A DNA stretch of 44,428 nt, from the NCBI GenBank assembly GCA_047606825.1, contig JASGDY010000003.1:1-44428 (forward strand), in the 5' to 3' direction. Shown in pieces: positions 15,787-22,848 of this stretch; position 1 is the first letter of the stretch; every line of letters starts with the position of its first letter. The notes beneath the pieces were generated by a model. It saw nothing but the letters and a program-made list of their open reading frames with translations. It was not told where the DNA came from and searched no databases. Both the position numbers and the translations under genes were made by a program. This stretch comes from Rhizosphaericola sp047606825 (lineage in GTDB: Bacteria > Bacteroidota > Bacteroidia > Chitinophagales > Chitinophagaceae).

Positions 15787-18700
15787 ATGCGTCTGCGTGT
15801 CTATTTGTTGATGTTTTGTTTCTTCGCCATGGCTGGCGTTGGCAGCGCGCAGATACAGTCCAATAAAAAGACGAAAACGATTGCCGCGAAGGGAGTGGTT
15901 ATACTGGATGCGCAGAGTGTCATTCCCAATACCATTTCTATTCCCCATGTCGATACCTCATACTATCGCCTTGATTTTGTCAACAGCGTGTTGACTTGGA
16001 AAAAAGAACTGCCGTCGGACAGCGTGGAGGTCACGTACCGCGTGTTTCCCAACAAACTCAACCTGGTCAGCAGGCGGTTTAGCTATGACAGCATCCAAGA
16101 TGTTACCTATTCCGAACGGCGCCTGCTACCCGCCCCACAAAGCCGTGAAGACGATTTCCTCCATTTTGGCAATATCGAGTACAACGGCAGTTTTGGCCGC
16201 AGCGTGAGTTTTGGCAACAGTCAGGATGCTGTTTTCAATTCGCAGTTCAATTTGCAGATGAGCGGCTATATCGGTGACAGCATACAGGTCGCGGCGGCGA
16301 TTACGGACAACAATATTCCTATACAGCCGGACGGAACAACGCAGCAGCTCAACGATTTTGACCAGGTCTTGCTGACCTTTCGCAAACGGAACTGGGAAGC
16401 CAATATGGGCGATATCGACCTGCGTCAAAACGATAATTATTTCCTTAATTTTTATAAGCGTCTGCAAGGTATTGCGTTTTCCAATAAAGCATTTCTTGCC
16501 CCCGATGTCATTAACAAAACGACCGTTGCTGGTGCGATTGCAAAGGGGAAATTTGCCCGAAACATATTGACTGTAACCGAAGGCAACCAAGGCCCGTATC
16601 CGTTGCAGGGCAACAACAACGAACTCTATTTTGTGGTATTGGCCGGGACGGAAAAAGTCTATATGGACGGCGTGTTGCTGCACCGCGGCGAAGACCAGGA
16701 CTATGTCATCAACTACAACACCGCGCAGCTTACGTTTACATCCAAAACGCTTATCAGTGCAGACAAGCGCATACAGGTCGAGTTTGAATATGCCGACAGG
16801 AACTATCTCAATTCGATGCTCTATGTCAACAACGAAACGGTATTTGGCAACAAGCTGAAACTCAATGTTGCCGCGTATTCCAACAATGACGCAAAGAACT
16901 CGACAATCAACCAATCGCTGGACGACGCACAGAAACAGTTCCTTGCCAATCTCGGTGATAGTATCAGCAATGCCTATTACAAAAACGTTGCCGCGGAAAC
17001 TTTTGACGCCTCCAAAATCATGTACCAGCGCATCGACACAGTCGTCAACGGTGTGCATGATTCCATATTTGTGTATTCCACGGATTCGACCGTGGCGCAT
17101 TACGCGCCGACATTTGTGGATGCAGGTGTCGGATATGGCGACTACGTCTATCTCAACAGTGCCGCCAACGGAAAAGTGTATCAATGGGTTGCGCCTGTAA
17201 ATGGCGTTAAACAAGGGCAATATGTACCAGCGACTTTTCTCGTAACCCCCAAAAAACAACAGGTCGCGACGATTAATGCGGATTATTTAATTAATAAAAA
17301 TAATGACATCAGAATACAGGTCGGCGCAAGCAAATATGACATCAATACATTCTCGGAAAAAGATAAAGGAAACGACAATGGATTGGCTGGGAAGTTTAAT
17401 TATATACATCTCGACACGCTGCATTCCAACAGCCACAGCTATTTATTAAAAACCGACTTGGGAATGGAATACGTCAGCGAAAATTTTAAAACGGTCGAAA
17501 GGCTGCGTTCTGTTGAGTTTTCACGTGATTGGGGACTACCTGTGCTGACCAACCAGACCAGTGAAAAACTCCCGACTTTTTCCATTGCGGTGACAAACGA
17601 GAAAGGCGACCAGTTGCAGTATGATTTTGGAAGTTATATCCGTGGCGACGGCTATAAAGGTTTACGGAATGAAATACAATATTTGCAAAATACCCAATCA
17701 GGTTGGCAGTTTAATGAATTAGTGAGTTTAACGAATATGACTTTGCCGGGAGGGTCGGGTTATTATTTTCGTCCGACAGTCAATGTGGGTAAGGTTCTCA
17801 AGCGTTTTCATAATATTGGTGTGGGCATAGGTTATTTAATGGAACACAACCAGATTAAATATGGTAGTATTGATAGTTTGGACTATAATAGTTTTGCTTT
17901 TGAAACAATTTCGGCCTATATACGTTCCGACCAGTCGAGGGCGGACAACTGGCAACTGTCTTATTATACCAGAAAAGACGCATTGCCGGACAATAATACG
18001 TTGAAAAAAACAACACGTAGCAACAACATTAATTTTTCCGGACAAGTTTTTTCCAATGCTTTCCGAAAATTCAAATACAACGTTACGTACCGCCAACTGA
18101 GCGTATCGGACACCAGCCGTGTGACCGATCTGCCTGAAAAAACATTGCTGGGACGATTGGAATATATGTTTACCGAATGGAACGGGTTTCTTACTGGAAA
18201 CGCACTATATGAAATAGGAGCGGGGCAGCAACAGAAATTGGATTTCACTTACCTGCAAGTGACATCCGGACAAGGACAATATACCTGGATAGACAATAAC
18301 AGTGACGGTGTTGCACAACTCAACGAATTTGAAATAGCGGCATTTAAAGATCAGGCCGACTATATCCGTATCTACACACCTACCAGCGAGTATGTTAAGG
18401 CGGACTATACACAGTTTAATTATAGTGTAATGCTTAGTCCTGCAACGCTATGGGGCAATGACAGCAAGGGATTCAAGGGTTTTGTGGGTCGTTTTAACAT
18501 GCAGTCCTCCTTGCAGACCAATAAAAAAGTGGTGTCCAACAGTTCGATACAGATCAACCCTTTTCAAGGTGCGATTACAGATAGTTCGGTACTGAACCTT
18601 AACTATATCTGGAGCAATACGCTTTCGTTTAACAGGAACAGCACCGTGTGGGGGATGGATATTTCCAACCTGCGCAATTATGACAAATCCTTGCTCAGTT

Positions 18701-19245
18701 ATGGTTCAGAAAGTCACCAGTCGGTACAATGGACTTTCAAGGAAAGAATCAATATCAACCGACTATATACGATCGGTCTGCGTCAGGAGTTGAATACCGA
18801 CAAACTAGACAATCCTGCCTATCTCAACCGTAACTATGCACTGCAAAAAATATTGTTCGAATCCTCGTTGACCTATACCGCCGGAAGCAAGTTCAGGATA
18901 TTGGGACAATACCAATACTATACGAATAAAAACAAGGAAATCTATGGCGGCGAAACCGCGACCAGCAATGCTTTCAGCATCGAGAGCAAATACAATTCCT
19001 TTCAAAGCCTTAGTCTTTCCGGGAAGTTTACCTACGATAAGATTGCGTTTATGGGCGATGCCAGCTCAACGGTCGGTTATCTTATGCTGACCGGGCTTTC
19101 CTCCGGGAAAAATATGCTTTGGGAGCTCAACCTGACCAAGCGTTTTTTGCGCAACATGGAATTGACAGTACAATACGACGGGCGGAAGGCCGGAACGGCG
19201 CGGATCATCCATGTCGGTACGGTGACGGTAAGAGCCGTTCTTTAG
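15787..19245 (+). CDS. Large outer-membrane protein of unknown function, 1152 aa
   Basis: A signal peptide (MRLRVYLLMFCFFAMAGVGSAQ) precedes a beta-rich body. At about residues 275-340 lies GNQGPYPLQGNNN...LAGTEKVYMDGVLLHRGEDQDYVINYNTAQLTFT, an 'LxRGxDYxIDYNxGxITF' segment also found in SprA and other large Bacteroidota surface proteins. The remaining two thirds read as antiparallel strands with aromatic girdles ending at LTVQYDGRKAGTARIIHVGTVTVRAVL. It is not SprA, which is about twice as long, nor a TonB receptor (no plug). Family members I recall are annotated only as hypothetical. A large barrel or barrel-associated translocation part is plausible. Monocistronic. Confidence 0.7.
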   Translation: MRLRVYLLMFCFFAMAGVGSAQIQSNKKTKTIAAKGVVILDAQSVIPNTISIPHVDTSYYRLDFVNSVLTWKKELPSDSVEVTYRVFPNKLNLVSRRFSYDSIQDVTYSERRLLPAPQSREDDFLHFGNIEYNGSFGRSVSFGNSQDAVFNSQFNLQMSGYIGDSIQVAAAITDNNIPIQPDGTTQQLNDFDQVLLTFRKRNWEANMGDIDLRQNDNYFLNFYKRLQGIAFSNKAFLAPDVINKTTVAGAIAKGKFARNILTVTEGNQGPYPLQGNNNELYFVVLAGTEKVYMDGVLLHRGEDQDYVINYNTAQLTFTSKTLISADKRIQVEFEYADRNYLNSMLYVNNETVFGNKLKLNVAAYSNNDAKNSTINQSLDDAQKQFLANLGDSISNAYYKNVAAETFDASKIMYQRIDTVVNGVHDSIFVYSTDSTVAHYAPTFVDAGVGYGDYVYLNSAANGKVYQWVAPVNGVKQGQYVPATFLVTPKKQQVATINADYLINKNNDIRIQVGASKYDINTFSEKDKGNDNGLAGKFNYIHLDTLHSNSHSYLLKTDLGMEYVSENFKTVERLRSVEFSRDWGLPVLTNQTSEKLPTFSIAVTNEKGDQLQYDFGSYIRGDGYKGLRNEIQYLQNTQSGWQFNELVSLTNMTLPGGSGYYFRPTVNVGKVLKRFHNIGVGIGYLMEHNQIKYGSIDSLDYNSFAFETISAYIRSDQSRADNWQLSYYTRKDALPDNNTLKKTTRSNNINFSGQVFSNAFRKFKYNVTYRQLSVSDTSRVTDLPEKTLLGRLEYMFTEWNGFLTGNALYEIGAGQQQKLDFTYLQVTSGQGQYTWIDNNSDGVAQLNEFEIAAFKDQADYIRIYTPTSEYVKADYTQFNYSVMLSPATLWGNDSKGFKGFVGRFNMQSSLQTNKKVVSNSSIQINPFQGAITDSSVLNLNYIWSNTLSFNRNSTVWGMDISNLRNYDKSLLSYGSESHQSVQWTFKERININRLYTIGLRQELNTDKLDNPAYLNRNYALQKILFESSLTYTAGSKFRILGQYQYYTNKNKEIYGGETATSNAFSIESKYNSFQSLSLSGKFTYDKIAFMGDASSTVGYLMLTGLSSGKNMLWELNLTKRFLRNMELTVQYDGRKAGTARIIHVGTVTVRAVL

Positions 19246-19306
19246 TAGAGCCGCATGATTGTCCGGTTTTTTTGCAGTAAACAACCACCGTTTGTATTTC
19301 TTCTCG

Positions 19307-19350
19307 GCAGCTCCGTTTCTGGCGCACGCGTCCGCCAGAAACGGAGCTGC
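19307..19350 (+). terminator. Perfect 18-bp GC-rich hairpin after the large outer-membrane gene
   Basis: GCAGCTCCGTTTCTGGCG (19307-19324) and its exact reverse complement (19333-19350) enclose an 8-nt loop CACGCGTC. It starts 61 nt after the stop at 19245. Only a weak T-run follows, so it may be a terminator or a stabilising 3' hairpin. Confidence 0.55.
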
Positions 19351-19466
19351 TATTTATGCTCAATAATTCTTTATTTTTCATTCCTCATCATTCATGAATA
19401 ATCCTATCTTCGCTCCCTATTTTTAAGAACTATTTCGTAAGTCATAATCTTAATTCATCATTCTAT

Positions 19467-19847
19467 ATGGCATCATTTGAACTGAGCGGCAAGCTCATAG
19501 AGAAATACAATACCGTACAGCGTACGACAACGTTCCGTACCCGCGAATTTGTCATCGAGGTGTCGGAAGACAGCAATGGTCGTACTTTTTTCAACTATGT
19601 GAAATTCCAGTGCGTACAGGACAAGACTGATATATTGGATCGTTTCAACGTCGGCGATGTCTTGAAGGTTTCTTTCAACATCCGCGGTACCAAATGGGAA
19701 AAAGACGGTCGTGTCAGCTACATTACCAACCTCGACGCTTGGCGCATGGAAAGCGTGAAACTCAACGGTGGAAATGAATTTGCAGATATACCGCCCGCAT
19801 TTGTGCCTGACGCCGCACCAAGTGAATCGGACGATTTGCCGTTCTGA
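19467..19847 (+). CDS. DUF3127 protein, OB-fold-like, with SSB-type C-terminal tip, 126 aa
   Basis: Matches the Bacteroidota family DUF3127: FELSGKLIEKYNTVQRTTTFRTREFVIEV (residues 4-32), FFNYVKFQCVQDKTDILDRFNVGDVLKVSFNIRGTKWEKDGRVSYITNLDAWRME. Strand order and the 'GDxVxVxFxIRGxxW' segment are like an OB fold such as in SSB or PriB. The last residues (SESDDLPF) copy the acidic tip of SSB (DDDIPF), which recruits RecO, PriA, Exo I and other partners. Binding of ssDNA or of SSB partners is therefore a reasonable inference, but the family role is not established. Monocistronic. Confidence 0.82.
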   Translation: MASFELSGKLIEKYNTVQRTTTFRTREFVIEVSEDSNGRTFFNYVKFQCVQDKTDILDRFNVGDVLKVSFNIRGTKWEKDGRVSYITNLDAWRMESVKLNGGNEFADIPPAFVPDAAPSESDDLPF

Positions 19848-19892
19848 TTTGGATACCGTTTGTGGCATGTTTTTTCCCTGTGTCGCCAGTCT

Positions 19893-20141
19893 GGGGCCGA
19901 ATTAAGCATCGGTGCCGAAGCTGCGTTGCCATTGGGTGGTTTTAGTGGTATTTCCAGTGTCGGTTTTGGTGCGCGTGTTACGTCTGCCCACAATTTTGAC
20001 GCGAGTATTGCAGTGGCTTTACAGTGTGGATATATGTATTTCCCAGGCAAGACGTTAGTGTCTGGTACCAAACCCAACACGAGGATTATTCCATTGAAAG
20101 CTAGTCCGCGTTTAGCATATTCTTTCCCCGTTGGGAAATAG
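19893..20141 (+). pseudogene. Remnant of an outer-membrane beta-barrel gene
   Basis: The frame ending at 20141 encodes SGAELSIGAEAALPLGGFSG followed by VGFGARVTSAHNFDASIAVALQCGYMYFPGK and RIIPLKASPRLAYSF. This is the pattern of small Bacteroidota outer-membrane barrels (OprF/OmpA-barrel-like), but only about 80 residues remain. There is no signal peptide: a TTG-started leader before it (from 19860) reads as junk. The real 5' part was lost. A good terminator (20175-20203) still follows, as if inherited from the intact gene. Confidence 0.5.
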
Positions 20142-20174
20142 TCATTCCGATACATACAGAAAGCACTTTACCAT

Positions 20175-20203
20175 AAATCCCGCTCGTTGAGTGGGATTTT
20201 TTT
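20175..20203 (+). terminator. Rho-independent terminator
   Basis: Stem AAATCCCGCTC / GAGTGGGATTT (one G-T pair), 3-nt loop GTT, then a T-run (ATTTTTTTAG). About 34 nt after the barrel remnant. Confidence 0.8.
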
Positions 20204-20239
20204 AGTATAGACTTTGCGCGGCCTAAATTCGTGAACTGG

Positions 20240-20409
20240 CAGAAAAGAAACACCTCAGCCGTCATTCCCGCGTAGGCGGGAATCTACACCCGGAAACATG
20301 TAAATCCGCGACTATAAGGTAGCCGCGAAGTGAACAATGACTATTCTAATCTTTTCATCAGCGTCCCACCACTTATGCGGGAATGACGTGTGAGCGTGTT
20401 CTTTTTCTA
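20240..20409. repeat. MITE-like palindromic element with imperfect terminal inverted repeats, about 170 bp
   Basis: The left end reads CAGAAAAGAAACACCTCAGCCGTCATTCCCGC. The right end, on the other strand, reads TAGAAAAAGAACACGCTCACACGTCATTCCCGC. The left arm also has its own short hairpin ATTCCCGC/GCGGGAAT. The centre (about 20290-20365) holds no gene. Related tails occur at 6722-6760 and 33819-33835. No transposase is present, so any movement would need one in trans. Confidence 0.5.
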
Positions 20410-20526
20410 AAACCGCCGTTGATACTTTAAAGAACAAAAAGTTCACATTGTCATCCGACGTGCAATATATCTACTGGTTGTCTTTCGTTAAGCATTTTTA
20501 CATTTCGCTTTTGCCTTTTTCCTTCG

Positions 20527-20534
20527 TAACTTTG
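20527..20534 (+). promoter_or_regulatory. -7 box TAACTTTG for the OsmC gene
   Basis: TAnnTTTG match, 21 nt before the ATG at 20556. A TTTG lies upstream at 20510-20513, but the spacing (13 nt) is short for a -33 box. Confidence 0.45.
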
Positions 20535-20555
20535 TTTCCCAAAATCGCAATCGTT

Positions 20556-20981
20556 ATGGCAACCATAGAGTTGAACCTGGTCAACGGAAAATACGGATTT
20601 GAAGCAAAGGACAAGGACGGACATGTCACGCGGATGGATTCCAAACCTGAACTCGGCGGTCAGAATTTCGGCACGCGCCCGATGGAACTCTTGCTGGAAG
20701 CCCTCGCAGGATGCAGCAGTGTGGACGTCGTCAGCATATTGAGCAAACAAAAACAGGAACTCAAAGGCTTGAAAGTCGTTGTCAACGGCGAACGTAAGGC
20801 GCAGGACGACCTTTCCCTATGGAAAGACATCGAAATGGTTTTCGAGCTACAAGGTGACATCGACCCGGTAAAAGCCGAAAAAGCCGTCAAGCTTTCCATC
20901 GACAAATATTGCTCCGTCGCCGCGACCTTGGTTGCTGCCGGTGCGGAAATAAAAACCAAAGTAGTCGTCAGTGGACAGTAG
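20556..20981 (+). CDS. OsmC/Ohr-family peroxidase-like protein, 141 aa
   Basis: OsmC proteins reduce organic hydroperoxides with two cysteines. Here Cys53 (EALAGCSSVDVVSIL) and Cys119 (DKYCSVAATL) are in the expected places, with Arg41-Pro in GTRPMELL near the active site. The start MATIELNLVNGKYGF at 20556 is chosen; the frame upstream to 20448 crosses the promoter. This is the YhfA-like OsmC branch rather than Ohr, judging from the DDLSLWKDIEMVFELQGDI segment. Cytosolic, monocistronic, likely oxidative-stress defence. Confidence 0.88.
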   Translation: MATIELNLVNGKYGFEAKDKDGHVTRMDSKPELGGQNFGTRPMELLLEALAGCSSVDVVSILSKQKQELKGLKVVVNGERKAQDDLSLWKDIEMVFELQGDIDPVKAEKAVKLSIDKYCSVAATLVAAGAEIKTKVVVSGQ

Positions 20982-21045
20982 TCGGTAATCAGTGGTCACT
21001 GAGCGAAGGCTAAGCTCTGATTATATTTTATAGGTTTTCCCTTTT

Positions 21046-21053
21046 TACTTTTG
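21046..21053 (+). promoter_or_regulatory. -7 box TACTTTTG for the metZ-like gene
   Basis: Full TAnnTTTG match, 26 nt before the ATG at 21080. Confidence 0.5.
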
Positions 21054-21079
21054 CCTTTATAATTAGCAATATATCAACA

Positions 21080-22255
21080 ATGTTAGAACAATTCGGATCT
21101 CGACAGACAAAAGCTGTCCGTACCCAGACAGACAGGACAAAGGAATGGGAACATTCCACGCCGCTTTTTTTGACAAGTAGTTTTACCTTTCCCGATGCGG
21201 AACAGATGCGTGCCGCGTTTGCGGACGAAAATGACGACAATATCTACAGTCGTTACAGCAATCCGACGGTCGACGAGTTTGCACACAAAATGGCACTTTT
21301 GGAAGGTGCGGAAGCCGGATTTGGCGTGGCGAGCGGCATGGCGGCGATAGCTGCGCCCATGTTTGCCTTGCTCAAGGCGGGCGACCATGTGTTGTGTTGT
21401 CAGGCAGTGTTTGGCGGGACGATTACGGTCGTCGCCAAGTTTCTGGAAAAATTCAACGTGTCGCACACTTTCGTTCCTGCCAACGACGTCGACGCTTGGG
21501 AAAAAGAAGTGCGGCCCAATACCAAAATGGTGTTCCTCGAAACACCGACCAACCCACAGCTCGATATCATCGACCTCGAAAAAGTCGGTCGACTGGCGAA
21601 AAAACACAACCTTATCTATTTCGTTGACAACTGTTTTGCGACACCTGTATTGCAAAACCCGATTGATTTTGGTGCGGATTTGGTCACACATTCCGCCACA
21701 AAATGGATTGACGGACAGGGACGCGTATTGGGCGGCGTCGTCGTCGGTAAGAAAGAGATGATCCATGAGATTTACCTGTTCTGCCGCAACTTCGGTCCGA
21801 CGCTGTCACCGTTCAACGCATGGGTGTTGAGCAAGAGCCTGGAAACATTGGAAGTGCGCATGGAACGTCATTGCAGCAATGCCTTGAAACTTGCGCAGGC
21901 ATTGGAAAAAAATCCCGACGTCGCCAAAGTTATCTATCCGGGACTACCATCCCACCCACAATATGCAATCGCCCAAAAACAGATGCGCGCCGGTGGCGGT
22001 ATCGTCGCTTTTGAGGCAAAAGGTGGTCTGGAAGCAGGCCGTAGATTCATGGACAGCTTGAAGATGCTTTCCTTGACACCCAATCTCGGCGATTCCAGAA
22101 GTATCGCTTCGCATCCGGCAAGCACGACACACTCCAAAGTGCCGGAAGCGGATCGTCTGGCTTCGGGTATCACGCCGGGACTGATTCGTATTTCGGTCGG
22201 TCTGGAATTTATCGACGACATTATAGCGGATATTGAACAGGCGTTGGCAAAGTAG
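21080..22255 (+). CDS. metZ: O-succinylhomoserine sulfhydrylase-like PLP enzyme, 391 aa
   Basis: A Cys/Met-metabolism PLP enzyme of fold type I. It makes homocysteine from an acylated homoserine and sulfide. PLP Lys208 sits in HSATKW; SRYSNPT (residues 57-63), ASGMAAI (84-90), ETPTNP (154-159) and DNCFATP (183-189) are the other cofactor and substrate loops. SHPASTTHSK near residue 353 closes the site. The length and the segment DGQGRVLGG favour MetZ (O-succinylhomoserine sulfhydrylase) over cystathionine gamma-synthase or beta-lyase, but these paralogues overlap in sequence. No other methionine genes are adjacent. Confidence 0.8.
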   Translation: MLEQFGSRQTKAVRTQTDRTKEWEHSTPLFLTSSFTFPDAEQMRAAFADENDDNIYSRYSNPTVDEFAHKMALLEGAEAGFGVASGMAAIAAPMFALLKAGDHVLCCQAVFGGTITVVAKFLEKFNVSHTFVPANDVDAWEKEVRPNTKMVFLETPTNPQLDIIDLEKVGRLAKKHNLIYFVDNCFATPVLQNPIDFGADLVTHSATKWIDGQGRVLGGVVVGKKEMIHEIYLFCRNFGPTLSPFNAWVLSKSLETLEVRMERHCSNALKLAQALEKNPDVAKVIYPGLPSHPQYAIAQKQMRAGGGIVAFEAKGGLEAGRRFMDSLKMLSLTPNLGDSRSIASHPASTTHSKVPEADRLASGITPGLIRISVGLEFIDDIIADIEQALAK

Positions 22256-22297
22256 GAAACGTTGGAGGCAGGTCGAAGGGCCGAAAAGTCCGATGAC

Positions 22298-22338
22298 GGA
22301 ACCCCACTGGCGCAAGCCATCCTCGTCGGAGGGGTTCC
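22298..22338 (+). terminator. Weak hairpin after the metZ-like gene
   Basis: GGAACCCC (22298-22305) pairs with GGGGTTCC (22331-22338) across a 25-nt loop; a T-rich run (ATTTTTTATTTT) follows at 22349. Possible terminator 43 nt after the stop. Confidence 0.4.
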
Positions 22339-22374
22339 CTTGGTAAGAATTTTTTATTTTGTACTTTTAATCTA

Positions 22375-22398
22375 TCGGTCGGTGTCCCCATCGACCGA
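22375..22398. repeat. REP-like hairpin TCGGTCGGTG / CATCGACCGA
   Basis: 10-bp stem with one G-T pair and a 4-nt loop, in the leader of the cupin gene. Same GGTCGG core as the hairpin at 10385-10414. Confidence 0.45.
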
Positions 22399-22421
22399 AA
22401 TAATACAAAGGCATTTTTATC

Positions 22422-22781
22422 ATGATTCAAAACACAACCAAGGATTTTACCGACAATCCGTTCGTGGAAAATGCGGAAGTACACTGGGAAGTTTTGTCTG
22501 AAAAGGTAAAACGGAAAATACTCGTGTACGATCGGCAGGTCATGCTTGTCTGCGTTGTGTTTCAAAAAGGCGGCATCGGCGAACTGCACAGCCACCCGCA
22601 CACGCAGATGAGCTATATCGAACAAGGTGTTTTTGAGGTAGAGATTGACGGCAAAAAGAAAACACTGCAAAAAGGAGATGCTTTTTATGTGCCTTCCAAT
22701 AGCGTACACGGCGTTCGATGTCTCGAAGACGGCGTGTTGATGGATGTCTTTAACCCGATGCGGGAAGATTTCATATCGTAA
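22422..22781 (+). CDS. Single-domain cupin protein, 119 aa
   Basis: Cupin motif 1 is G-x5-HSHPHTQMSYIEQG (about residues 48-68), with a His pair and Gln/Glu as metal ligands. Motif 2 is GDAFYVPSNSVHGVRC (about 87-102), with the third His. The protein is a single beta-barrel with no extra domain. The substrate cannot be told from sequence; such small cupins include sugar and keto-acid enzymes and binding proteins. It lies 67 nt upstream of dnaG, which has its own promoter box, so joint transcription is possible but not needed. Confidence 0.8.
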   Translation: MIQNTTKDFTDNPFVENAEVHWEVLSEKVKRKILVYDRQVMLVCVVFQKGGIGELHSHPHTQMSYIEQGVFEVEIDGKKKTLQKGDAFYVPSNSVHGVRCLEDGVLMDVFNPMREDFIS

Positions 22782-22833
22782 CGAATACACTTTCCTAAAG
22801 CGAATTGGTTTTTCCGTACGACGGTTTTTGTTC

Positions 22834-22841
22834 TACTTTTG
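22834..22841 (+). promoter_or_regulatory. -7 box TACTTTTG close to the dnaG start
   Basis: Full TAnnTTTG match with only 7 nt before the dnaG ATG at 22849, so a transcript from it would be nearly leaderless. Confidence 0.4.
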
Positions 22842-22848
22842 CCCATAC

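Noticed and set aside
16126..17259. 377-codon minus-strand frame inside the large outer-membrane gene
   Set aside because: It lies entirely within the 15787-19245 gene, has no promoter or family likeness, and reads as the shadow of the real frame.
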